Shown in pieces: positions 7,842 to 15,548 of a stretch of DNA of 54,498 bases. Both the position numbers and the translations under genes were made by a program. Within the stretch, counting starts at the first letter, position 1. Each line of letters opens with the position of its first letter. This DNA comes from Planctomycetota bacterium (GTDB lineage Bacteria; Planctomycetota; UBA1135; GCA-002686595). Below the pieces are notes generated by a model that did not search any database, was not told the DNA's origin, and saw only the letters and a list, made by a program, of their open reading frames with translations. The stretch is from assembly GCA_016872795.1 (NCBI GenBank), contig VGYZ01000017.1:1-54498 (forward strand). Direction: 5' to 3'.

Positions 7842-9746
7842 TCACGCGTCCGGATCGACGTCGAAGCGCTTGAGGAAGTCGTCGAGCTTGTCGACATTTT
7901 CGAGCTTGTGGACGAGCAGCTCCATGGCCTCGGCGAAGTTCATCTTGAGTAGCACGCGGCGCAGGACCTGCACGCGGCGCAGGCGCGTCGAGGAGTGCAG
8001 CTTCTCCTCCTTGCGCGTGCCCGAGCGCTCGATGTCGATGGCGGGGAAGATGCGCCGGTCCGCAAGCTTGCGCGACAGCACGATCTCCATGTTGCCGGTG
8101 CCCTTGAACTCCTCGAACACCATCTGGTCGAGGCGCGAGCCCGTGTCGACCAAGGTCGTGCCGAGGATCGTGAGCGAGCCAGCGGTCTCGGTGTTGCGCG
8201 CCATGCCGAAGAACGCGCGCGGTCGTTCCATCGCTCGCGAGTCGAGGCCGCCCGACATGGTCTTGCCCGAGTTGCCCGCGTGGTTGTTGTAGGCGCGCGC
8301 AAGGCGCGTGATCGAGTCGAGCAGCAGCACGACATCCTGACCGAGCTCGACGAGTCGCTGACAGCGCTTGAACACCACCTCGGCGATCTCGACATGGTTC
8401 TTCGTGTCCTCGTCGTTGGTGCTGACGAACACCTGCCCCTTGGTGCTGCGCTGCCACTCGGTCGCTTCCTCGGGCCGCTCGTCGACGAGCAGCACCATCA
8501 GGTGCACATCGGGGTAGCCCTCGGTGATCGCGTTGGCGAACTTGCGCATCAGGATCGTCTTGCCCGAGCGCGGCGGCGCGACGATCAGGCCGCGCGAGCC
8601 GCGACCGACCGGACAGATCACATCGAGCACGCGCATCGACACATCGCCTTGGATGTCCCCCACCGCGTAGTGGAAGTCGGGGTCGATGCTCGTGAGCTTC
8701 TTGAACTGCGGCACCTCGAGCATCTGCCGCGGATCCTTGCCGTCGACCTGCTCGACCGACAGCAGCGCGTACTTGTGCTGCTGTCCGCGACCGCAGTTGC
8801 CGGTGACGAGCGAGCCTTCGCGCAGCTTGAAGCGCTGCACGAGGTGCGGCGGCACCCAGATGTCCTCCTTGCTCGGCAGGTACTGGGCCTCGATGCGCCG
8901 CAGCACGCCGTGCCCGCTCTTCTCGAGCACGAGCATGCCCGTGAGCTGCTGCGCCGGAGCGCGCTCTTCGCGCGGACGCTGGCCGTGCTGGCCGTGGAAG
9001 CCGCCCGCGGGACCCGCGTCGCGACCATCGGCGTGCGCGCTCGGATGTGCGCCGTGCCCGGGAGCGCGCGGCGCCTGCAGCGCGTCCGCGCCTTCGCCCG
9101 AGAAGGGCTGGCCCTGCTCGTTGGTGCGCGCTCTGCCCTCGAAGCCCTGACCGCCGCGGCCGCGCCGCCCGCGGCGACGACGACGACGGCCGTCGCGCCA
9201 CTCGCCGCCTTCGGGCCCACCGTGAGCCGGCGGCCCACCCTCGTCGGGCGCACCATCGTCACCCGCATGCTCGTCGGGACGCCCCGCGTCGCGCTCGTCC
9301 GCGTCAGCGCCGTGCGGCTCGAACTCGAAGCCCTGCTGCCCGGGATGCACGCTCGCGGCGGCGGACCCTTCGTCTGCATCGGGAGCGACGCCGGCTTCGC
9401 GGCCTTCGTAGCGCTCGCCCTCCACGCCGCGCTCGCCGTCCACATCGCGCCCACCACCGCGGCGCCCGCGGCGCCGGCGTCGACCGCCGCGCCCCTCGTC
9501 GTCGGGAGGCTCGGGCGCGCGACGGGTCGCGTCGGGGGCCTCGGGTGCGCCGATGCGCTCGTCGCGCCGCGGCGGGGCCGAGAGCGAGCGAGCGGGAGTC
9601 GCCGGCGCGGGTGCCGCAGGCTCCACCGGAGTCGGCGTCAGCTTGGGCGGCTCGACATCGGGCGGGAGGTCGAGGGCACCGAAAGGGATCTCTTCCCAGG
9701 TCTTGGGCTTGGAGCGGTCGTTCACGTCGTAGGAGCCCGCCCGCAT
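7842..9746 (-). CDS. rho: Transcription termination factor Rho with long disordered N-terminal extension
   Basis: 634 residues, against about 420 in E. coli. The cold-shock-like RNA-binding domain begins near residue 268 (GMLVLEKSGHGVLRRI). The Walker A motif APPRSGKT is at 390-397 and Walker B (DVVLLLDS) near 471-478, followed by the R-L-A-R-A-Y-N loop, the GG-x-D-x-x-A segment and the EEFKGTGNME/RKLADRRIFPAID region typical of the hexameric ATPase. Residues ~30-265 are low complexity, rich in Gly, Asp, Glu, Arg and Pro, with two near-identical Arg-run blocks (residues ~88-98 and ~186-198). No classical helical Rho_N domain is seen. Rho unwinds RNA from RNA polymerase at rut sites. A 0.7 kb gene-free region precedes the gene and could be its leader. 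Confidence 0.97.
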   Translation of the reverse strand: MRAGSYDVNDRSKPKTWEEIPFGALDLPPDVEPPKLTPTPVEPAAPAPATPARSLSAPPRRDERIGAPEAPDATRRAPEPPDDEGRGGRRRRRGRRGGGRDVDGERGVEGERYEGREAGVAPDADEGSAAASVHPGQQGFEFEPHGADADERDAGRPDEHAGDDGAPDEGGPPAHGGPEGGEWRDGRRRRRRGRRGRGGQGFEGRARTNEQGQPFSGEGADALQAPRAPGHGAHPSAHADGRDAGPAGGFHGQHGQRPREERAPAQQLTGMLVLEKSGHGVLRRIEAQYLPSKEDIWVPPHLVQRFKLREGSLVTGNCGRGQQHKYALLSVEQVDGKDPRQMLEVPQFKKLTSIDPDFHYAVGDIQGDVSMRVLDVICPVGRGSRGLIVAPPRSGKTILMRKFANAITEGYPDVHLMVLLVDERPEEATEWQRSTKGQVFVSTNDEDTKNHVEIAEVVFKRCQRLVELGQDVVLLLDSITRLARAYNNHAGNSGKTMSGGLDSRAMERPRAFFGMARNTETAGSLTILGTTLVDTGSRLDQMVFEEFKGTGNMEIVLSRKLADRRIFPAIDIERSGTRKEEKLHSSTRLRRVQVLRRVLLKMNFAEAMELLVHKLENVDKLDDFLKRFDVDPDA

Positions 9747-10463
9747 GGGCGGGGATCAAGGGAGTGTGTGCACGCGCGGCCGCTCGCCTCGAAGGCGTCT
9801 CCCGAGGAAGCTCCGCGGAGCGTACTCTCCTCGCGCGAGGCAGCGCCGAGCGGGGCTCGGTCGCGTACCGTCGAGGCTGGAAGACGGGCGGCCACGTTCG
9901 ATCTTCAGCGCACCGAACGCTGTCCTTGGCCCTCGGGGCCGGCCGCGACGCGCGCGGGGCAACGAGAGCCTCCGGACATGTCCGAGGGCGTCGAGCGAAC
10001 CCGAGGGAGCGCGGGCGAGCCGCGAGGAGCGCGCGTGCGCGTTCCCCTCGACGGTACACGGTGCGGACACGCAGCCCGCGCCATGACCCCGCGCACCCCT
10101 TCGGGTGCGTGAGCAGGTAGCAGTCAAGCCAGATCCGAGCGAGGCTTCCGGCGGATTCTCCAGCGGGAGGTTCGCCAAGAAGGGTCCCAGTCTGGCGTCC
10201 GGGACTTGGGTCGCGGGGACGCGGAAGGCACCGCGGTCTTCGACGACTCGCGCGGCGCAGCGTGGCCCGCACTGCCCGATCCTCTGCGAGACTCGCTCCC
10301 AGAGGCTGCGGGCGACACAGAGAGGATGCCTGATCCCTCCCGCGTGGCGAAGGAAAAAACCGTGGTTTTCTTGAACGACTTGGAAATCCGTTCGGGGCGC
10401 AGCGCCGCAGTGCCTCGGCGAGCCTCTCGGAGCGACGCGAGCGCTCGCGCCCCGCAGCTGCGG
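9747..10463. other. Gene-free region upstream of rho
   Basis: 717 bp between the rho start and the end of the secreted TPR gene. Short open frames exist on both strands, but none has a recognisable motif or a convincing start, and they look like GC-rich noise. A short imperfect palindrome AAAACCGTGGTTTT occurs near 10356. Since rho is often autoregulated through its 5' leader, part of this could be transcribed leader on the minus strand, but nothing in the sequence proves it. Confidence 0.5.
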
Positions 10464-12965
10464 CTAGCGGCCGGGTCGGAACACCGGTCGAGCGGGGCCT
10501 AGCCGCTGTCGCAACGCCTGCGCGAGCGCGGCGGGCTCGAGGTCCGCGGCATCGAAGGCGAGCAAGCTCGCCGCCTGTGCCAAGGCGCTCGCAACGGCAT
10601 CGCGATCGGCGGGGCGCGCGCGCTCGAGCCGACGCTCGGCACCGATCGTGAGCACCTGCGCGGTCGCACGCCGGGCCGTCTCGTCCGGCGCGCTCTCGAG
10701 CGCTCGGCGCGCGCCGAGCAACGCGATGTCGAGATAGCTCCACGCCTCGTCGTCCGCGCCGCGACCGAAGGCCCGCAGCGCCTCGCGCAAGTTGGCATCG
10801 GAGATCGCGCTCGCCCAGTGCGAGTGCTCGCGCGCGCGCTCACTCAGTCCGTCGAGCAGCGCGCGCGCATCCACCAAACTCGGTCCGCTCGTGCGCCACT
10901 CGAGCACCGCATCGACGAGGTCGGCGGCTTCGCGGTCCAGGCCATCGCGCACGCCGAAGATCGCGGGCCGCCGGTTCGCGGCGGAGAGCAACGCCTCCGT
11001 GGCCGCTTCGCGCCGACCGGCCGCGAGGTGTGCGAAGCCGCGTCCGAGTTCGCAGAGAGCGAGGTGGTGCTCGCACGAGTCGCGGAACGGAGAATCGCTT
11101 GCGCGATCGTAGGCGGCGCTCGCCTGCGCGTAGCTCTCCAGCGCTGCGTCGCTCGCGGCGCCGCGGCGATGCCACTCCGCAAGCAGCAGGTGCGCGTAGC
11201 CGCGGTACCAGTCGAGCTCGGGCCAGCCGCGCTCGGCGTGCATGCACGCGAGCTGCTCGGAGCGTTCGACCAGCAGCTCGGGCTCGCCGAGCGTCCAGCA
11301 CGCGGCCGAGAGCTCGTTGCGCAGGGCGAGGTCGAGCGGAAACGAGGCCAGTCCCGCGAAGGCGAGCTCGACGCGCTCGCGCTGGCGGCCGAGCGCGCCG
11401 AAAAACGATGCGAGGCTCAACCAGTCGGTCGCGTCCGTCTCCGGACCATAGGCCGCCTGCATCAGCGCCAGCGCTCCGCGCCGCATGCCCCCCGCCGCGT
11501 GCGCGGGATCGCCGCTCGCGCGCTGCCACAAGAGTCGCGCCGCAGCGTCGCCGACCCAGCGCGCGGCCTCCGTCATGTCGTCGTCGAGCGGCGGGCCGGC
11601 GAGATCGATGCCGCGCGTCGCCAGCGCCGCGAGCGCGAGCCGCTCCTGCTCCTCGAAGTCCGAGAGGTAGTTCGCGACGCGCGCCCGATCGATCAGCAGC
11701 AGAACATCGTCAGGCCGCGCCTCCTGCGCGCGGGCGAGCGCGAGGCGCGCGTCCTGCAGCACAAGCTCGATGCCCGTTCCTCCATCCTGCATGCGCCGCC
11801 GCGCGAGCAGCAGCGCCGCGCGCCCCAGCTCCAGCTGCGCCGGCGCGGCGCCGCGATCGCGCGACAGCTTCTCGTCGGCCACCTCCAGCGCCGCTTCCAG
11901 CTCGGCCGCGGGCGGCAGCGACGGCTTGCCCTTGCCCTCGCGCACCGGCTCGCGCCGCGGCAGCGAGCGTTGAGCGAGGTCGAAGGGCTCGGGCAACTCG
12001 GACACTCCGCGCGCGGCGAGTGCGGCGCACACCGCCCCAGCCACATCGGCGGGCGCGAGCACCGCGTGCGAGAGCGCGAAGGTGCGCGCTCCGATGTCGT
12101 CCCACGCCAAGTCCACGAGCGCGGGGACGATCCTCTCCGGGTGAGCGTGCCAGCCGAGCGCGTGCGAGCGCAGAGCGCCGGCGAGCTCCTGCGTGCAACC
12201 GCCGCGCGCGCCGAGGTCGTAGAGCACGCGACGGATGTCCGCGTCGCGCGTGTCGAGCCGCGGCAGGAGACGCCGCACTTCACCGACGACGCCGCGATCC
12301 GCCCACGGACGCTCGCGCAGGCTCGCGAGCCACAGCGCGGGATCGGAGCACGACGCGCAGAGTTCCTCGCGCTCGAGCCGCGCGCGGTGGCGCGGATCGG
12401 CGAGCGCGGGCTCCCACGGCGCCGCCTCGGAAGCCGGCCAGCGCGCGGCCGCCTGCGCCAAGCGAGCGTCGAGCGCGCGGAAGTCGAACAAGAGGTACAA
12501 GTCCCACTCCTTGGAGCCGTCGGGGAGGACCAGCGCATGGCGCGGCGAGATGCGCTGCACGACGCCGTCGTCGACCTCGATGTGCTCGCCCAGCAAATAG
12601 CGCTCGTGCAGCACGGGCTCGAGCGCCATGTGCTCGCCGCAGGTGACCTCGCCCAGTCGCGGGCAGGGCACGCGCCGTCCCTGCGCATCGAAGTCGCGCG
12701 GGTTGTGGCGGAAGTAGGAGCCGACGACGCAGTGGAACGAGCGCGTGTGCGCGACGAAGGCCGGATCGCGGTAGCGCTCGGTGACGATGCGCTCGCTCGC
12801 GGACTCGCCGTCGGCATTGATCACGACGAGCAGCGGACGGCCGTCCCGGGCAGCTTGGGCCGAGGCATCCTCCAGCGTGCGCTGCCAGTGAATCTGGGTC
12901 GCATCGGGCTGACCCCACGGCACGGGGGCGCTCCACAGGGCGAGAACGAGGCAGTGTGAAAGCAC
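10464..12965 (-). CDS. Large secreted protein: thioredoxin-like fold plus TPR-type repeats
   Basis: 833 residues from GTG 12965. A short hydrophobic leader (CLVLALWSAPVPWG) suggests export. Residues ~25-165 resemble a thioredoxin-like domain of the kind that opens with a helix and 'A-A-R-D-G-R-P-L-L-V-V-I' strand. The CxxC position reads N-A-D-G-E-S-A-S, so no redox dithiol is present. The remainder, to the C-terminus, is helical with many A-x-L-x-L-A-R-A and W-x-x-L/A repeats, consistent with a TPR/alpha-solenoid. It is probably a periplasmic binding or scaffold protein rather than a reductase. It is divergent from the DUF454 gene across about 130 bp. Confidence 0.75.
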   Translation of the reverse strand: MLSHCLVLALWSAPVPWGQPDATQIHWQRTLEDASAQAARDGRPLLVVINADGESASERIVTERYRDPAFVAHTRSFHCVVGSYFRHNPRDFDAQGRRVPCPRLGEVTCGEHMALEPVLHERYLLGEHIEVDDGVVQRISPRHALVLPDGSKEWDLYLLFDFRALDARLAQAAARWPASEAAPWEPALADPRHRARLEREELCASCSDPALWLASLRERPWADRGVVGEVRRLLPRLDTRDADIRRVLYDLGARGGCTQELAGALRSHALGWHAHPERIVPALVDLAWDDIGARTFALSHAVLAPADVAGAVCAALAARGVSELPEPFDLAQRSLPRREPVREGKGKPSLPPAAELEAALEVADEKLSRDRGAAPAQLELGRAALLLARRRMQDGGTGIELVLQDARLALARAQEARPDDVLLLIDRARVANYLSDFEEQERLALAALATRGIDLAGPPLDDDMTEAARWVGDAAARLLWQRASGDPAHAAGGMRRGALALMQAAYGPETDATDWLSLASFFGALGRQRERVELAFAGLASFPLDLALRNELSAACWTLGEPELLVERSEQLACMHAERGWPELDWYRGYAHLLLAEWHRRGAASDAALESYAQASAAYDRASDSPFRDSCEHHLALCELGRGFAHLAAGRREAATEALLSAANRRPAIFGVRDGLDREAADLVDAVLEWRTSGPSLVDARALLDGLSERAREHSHWASAISDANLREALRAFGRGADDEAWSYLDIALLGARRALESAPDETARRATAQVLTIGAERRLERARPADRDAVASALAQAASLLAFDAADLEPAALAQALRQRLGPARPVFRPGR

Positions 12966-13093
12966 GGGTCGTGGCAGGCGCTAGTCCGGCTCAGGCCGGG
13001 GTTCTACACCGCGGCGCGGCCGACGCGGCATTTTTTGGCACAAGACGCGCTGGAGCGGAGCGCGGCCATGGGCGAGACTCCTGCGGGTTTGTC

Positions 13094-13522
13094 GTGCGTG
13101 TCCTGTACCTGATCCTCGCCGCCTTGTTCATGGCCCTCGCCACGGCGGGCGTGTTCCTGCCGCTCTTGCCGACGACGCCGTTCCTGTTGCTCGCCAGCGG
13201 GTGCCTGCTGCGTTCCTCGCCGCGCCTGCACGCGCGCCTGCTGGCCTCGCCGCTCTTCGGACCGCTGCTGCTCGATTGGCAGCGCCAGCGCGGCGTGCGC
13301 CTGCATGTGAAGGTCTCGGCGCTCGCGGTGCTCGCGCTCGTGGTGGGCTGCGGCCTCGCGTCGCAGGGCCTGTCCCTGCCGCTCAAGCTCGCGCTGGCGG
13401 CGCTGGCCGCTGCCGGAGCCACGGTCATTGTGCGCCTGCGCACGCTTCGTGGCCCCCTGCCGTCGCAAGCTGCCGCGGGCGCCCCGGTGGGGGTCGAGCG
13501 CGAGGGCGAAGCAGCGGCCTAG
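13094..13522 (+). CDS. DUF454 family inner-membrane protein (YbaN-like)
   Basis: 142 residues from GTG 13094. The frame stays open upstream, but that part lacks homology-like features. It carries the family signature: a first membrane helix ending in G-V-F-L-P-L-L-P-T-T-P-F, then R-S-S-P-R-L-H and L-L-x-W-x-x-x-R-G, followed by two closely spaced hydrophobic segments around residues 75-115. Three to four membrane passes are predicted. The biochemical function of DUF454 is not established. The C-terminal tail is short and Arg/Pro-rich. Confidence 0.85.
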   Translation: MRVLYLILAALFMALATAGVFLPLLPTTPFLLLASGCLLRSSPRLHARLLASPLFGPLLLDWQRQRGVRLHVKVSALAVLALVVGCGLASQGLSLPLKLALAALAAAGATVIVRLRTLRGPLPSQAAAGAPVGVEREGEAAA

Positions 13523-13618
13523 CTTCCGCCGCGGGACTCTCCGGTGCCGCCAAGTCCTGAGCGGATCGCGGGTGCCACTCGAACACTGGCGGCCCCCGAC
13601 CATCTTGCCGGCCGAACT

Positions 13619-13654
13619 CGAGCAGGTGATCGAGCAGGTGATCGAGTGGGTGGT
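13619..13654. repeat. 12-bp tandem repeat abutting the tRNA 3' end
   Basis: Two identical copies of CGAGCAGGTGAT (13619-13630 and 13631-13642) are followed by a third, degenerate copy CGAGTGGGTGGT (13643-13654). Its last four bases are the complement of the discriminator base plus encoded CCA of the minus-strand tRNA. The repeat therefore runs directly into the mature tRNA end. Confidence 0.85.
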
Positions 13655-13728
13655 CGGGGTGAGAGGATTTGAACCTCCGACCTCTTGGTCCCGAACCAAG
13701 CGCTCTAGCCAAGCTGAGCCACACCCCG
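13651..13728 (-). tRNA. tRNA-Pro (anticodon CGG, CCA encoded)
   Basis: On the minus strand a full cloverleaf can be drawn. The acceptor CGGGGTG pairs with CACCCCG, and the D stem is GCTC/GAGC. The anticodon stem CTTGG/CCAAG holds loop TTCGGGA, so the anticodon is CGG reading codon CCG. The T arm is GGAGG-TTCAAAT-CCTCT. The discriminator is A, and CCA is encoded in the genome (13651-13653). The body is close to E. coli tRNA-Pro(CGG). CCG is a frequent proline codon at this GC content. Confidence 0.97.
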
Positions 13729-13744
13729 ACCGATAGGGCGAGGA

Positions 13745-13773
13745 AACATACGACCGTGCGGGGGGAGCGTCAA
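13745..13773 (-). promoter_or_regulatory. Sigma-70 promoter of tRNA-Pro
   Basis: On the minus strand TTGACG (13768-13773) and TATGTT (13745-13750) are separated by exactly 17 bp. They match the -35 and -10 consensus at five and four of six positions respectively. The -10 ends 16 bp before the first tRNA nucleotide, leaving a short 5' leader for processing. It is the clearest promoter in the window. Confidence 0.8.
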
Positions 13774-13885
13774 CCCCGGCAGGGGTGCGGCCGAGGGGGG
13801 GGGCGTCTGGGCCAAGGGCAGGAAACATCCGCCGTGGACCGTCCGGAAACGCATCGTGGCGCTCCCGACGAATCGAACGGGCGCG

Positions 13886-15433
13886 CTAGCGACCGAGGTC
13901 GACGAAAACGCCGTCGTTCTCGAGGGCGAGGATCTTCATGAAGTCCTTCTGGAACTCGCCGATCGCGATCGTGTGGATCACCACCTTGCGCAGCTTGTTG
14001 AGTTCGCGAATCTCGCGCGCCACATCCTGCGGATCGACATAGTCCCCCACCGTCGGCCGGCCATCGGAGAGGAAGAAGATCGTGTCGATCATGCACTCGT
14101 AGGCCTTGTCCTTGGTGCCGCGACCGCCCGCGCCGAGCGCCGTCGAGAGCGCGCCGAAGGTGTTGGTCTTGCCAGCCTCGAGGTTGGCCGAACCCGTCAG
14201 CCCAGCCTGCGCCAAGTCCTCCTTGGAGGCACCGCCGAGCGCCTCGAGCCTGCGCACCCAATCGACCGCCGCCGACTTGTTGAGCACATTGGCCTTCACG
14301 AGCTCCTTCTTCCACGGCCGCACCGCCGTGGCGAACGCGATCGCATTGAACTCGACATAGGGCTCGAGGCTCTCGATCGTGCGCAGGAGTTCGGTCTTGC
14401 AGATGTCGATGCGCAGGAACGACGGATAGCCGCCGTCCTCGAAGCGCTCCTTCTCGACCACGAGGTTCTCCATCGAGCCCGAGACATCGATCACGAACAT
14501 GATGCGACGGCTGGGCGTCTCGATGCCGTGGTAGCTCGTGCCGGCCTTTTCGGGCTTGTACTTCGCGGCCTCTTCCTTCCGCTTGGCGCGCAGCTTGGCG
14601 AGCTCCTCGTCCGTCGGGATCTGGAAGCGATCCTTGTAGGCGCCCCAGAACTGCTGCCACATCTCGAGCCGCGTGCCGAAGCTGCGGCCCGTGATCTCGT
14701 TGAGCGCGTCGCCGACATCGACCTGCAGGCGACCTTCCTCGACGGCGAGTCGCGCGATCAGCGGCTCGATGGCATCGCGACTGCGCACCTGCTTGAGCGC
14801 AAGCATCGCGCTCACGCGCACCTGCCACACCTCGTGCGACAGCGAAGCGATGGCCGGAGCGACCACCTTCGGACTCTTGAGCGCCGCGAGTCCCTCGAGC
14901 GCGGCGCAGCGCGGCGCGGGATCCGCATCGTTGCACAGCGGCAAGATGGCGTCCGCCACGCTCGCATCGCCGCCCGCGACGAGCGCTTCGACCGCGCGTC
15001 GACGCAAGTCCCAGCTCTTGTCGACGAGCAGCTTCTTCAGCACCTCGCTGGCGCCGCCGTACTTGCCCGCTGCCACGGCCTGCAGCAGACCCGAGCGCAC
15101 GGCTTCGTCCTTCTGTGCTTCGAGCGCCGCGAAGAGCGCGGCGCGCGGCGCTTCCGACTTGAACTTCGACAGCACGCGAATGGCTGCGCGCACGACGTCG
15201 GGATCCTCGACCATCTTGAGCACCGGCAGCAGCGCCTCCACGACCGCGGCGGAGTCCGCGTCCTCGAGCGAGAGCACCGCTTCGACGCGCGTGGCCGTGT
15301 CCTTGTACTGCTTGAAGTACTTCTTGAAGTCCGCGACGATCTCGTCGTCCAAGGCGCGCGCGGGTGCGAGCAGAGCGGTCACGAGCGCGAGAGCCGCGAG
15401 CAGGCGAGACAGGCTGGCGCAGGTTCGATTCAT
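13886..15433 (-). CDS. Secreted HEAT-repeat protein with von Willebrand factor A domain
   Basis: 515 residues with a clear signal peptide (LLAALALVTALLAPARA). Residues ~30-260 are HEAT/Armadillo-like helices in about six pairs (V-V-E-A-L-L-P-V-L, D-x-x-V-R-A-A-I-R-V-L). A short Lys-rich linker leads to a vWA domain with an intact MIDAS: DVSGSM at 316-321, a Thr in the T-N-T-F-G-A-L loop, and F-L-S-D-G-R-P as the third metal-binding loop. Metal-dependent protein binding in the periplasm or at the surface is expected. HEAT plus vWA proteins of this kind are frequent in Planctomycetota. It lies downstream of the tRNA gene on the same strand but has no visible link to it. Confidence 0.85.
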   Translation of the reverse strand: MNRTCASLSRLLAALALVTALLAPARALDDEIVADFKKYFKQYKDTATRVEAVLSLEDADSAAVVEALLPVLKMVEDPDVVRAAIRVLSKFKSEAPRAALFAALEAQKDEAVRSGLLQAVAAGKYGGASEVLKKLLVDKSWDLRRRAVEALVAGGDASVADAILPLCNDADPAPRCAALEGLAALKSPKVVAPAIASLSHEVWQVRVSAMLALKQVRSRDAIEPLIARLAVEEGRLQVDVGDALNEITGRSFGTRLEMWQQFWGAYKDRFQIPTDEELAKLRAKRKEEAAKYKPEKAGTSYHGIETPSRRIMFVIDVSGSMENLVVEKERFEDGGYPSFLRIDICKTELLRTIESLEPYVEFNAIAFATAVRPWKKELVKANVLNKSAAVDWVRRLEALGGASKEDLAQAGLTGSANLEAGKTNTFGALSTALGAGGRGTKDKAYECMIDTIFFLSDGRPTVGDYVDPQDVAREIRELNKLRKVVIHTIAIGEFQKDFMKILALENDGVFVDLGR

Positions 15434-15548
15434 CGGCGTCCTCCGCGGTCCGTAGTGGCCCCGCGGGTCGGAGGATACCCGACGCGGCGAGAATTCCGCG
15501 CCGCTCTCTCTCCCTCGCGCGCGCCTTGGCGCTCGAGGCGCGCCGCAG

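Noticed and set aside
13795..13803. Run of nine G as a phase-variable tract
   Set aside because: It lies between tRNA promoter and vWA gene, not inside a reading frame or between promoter elements.
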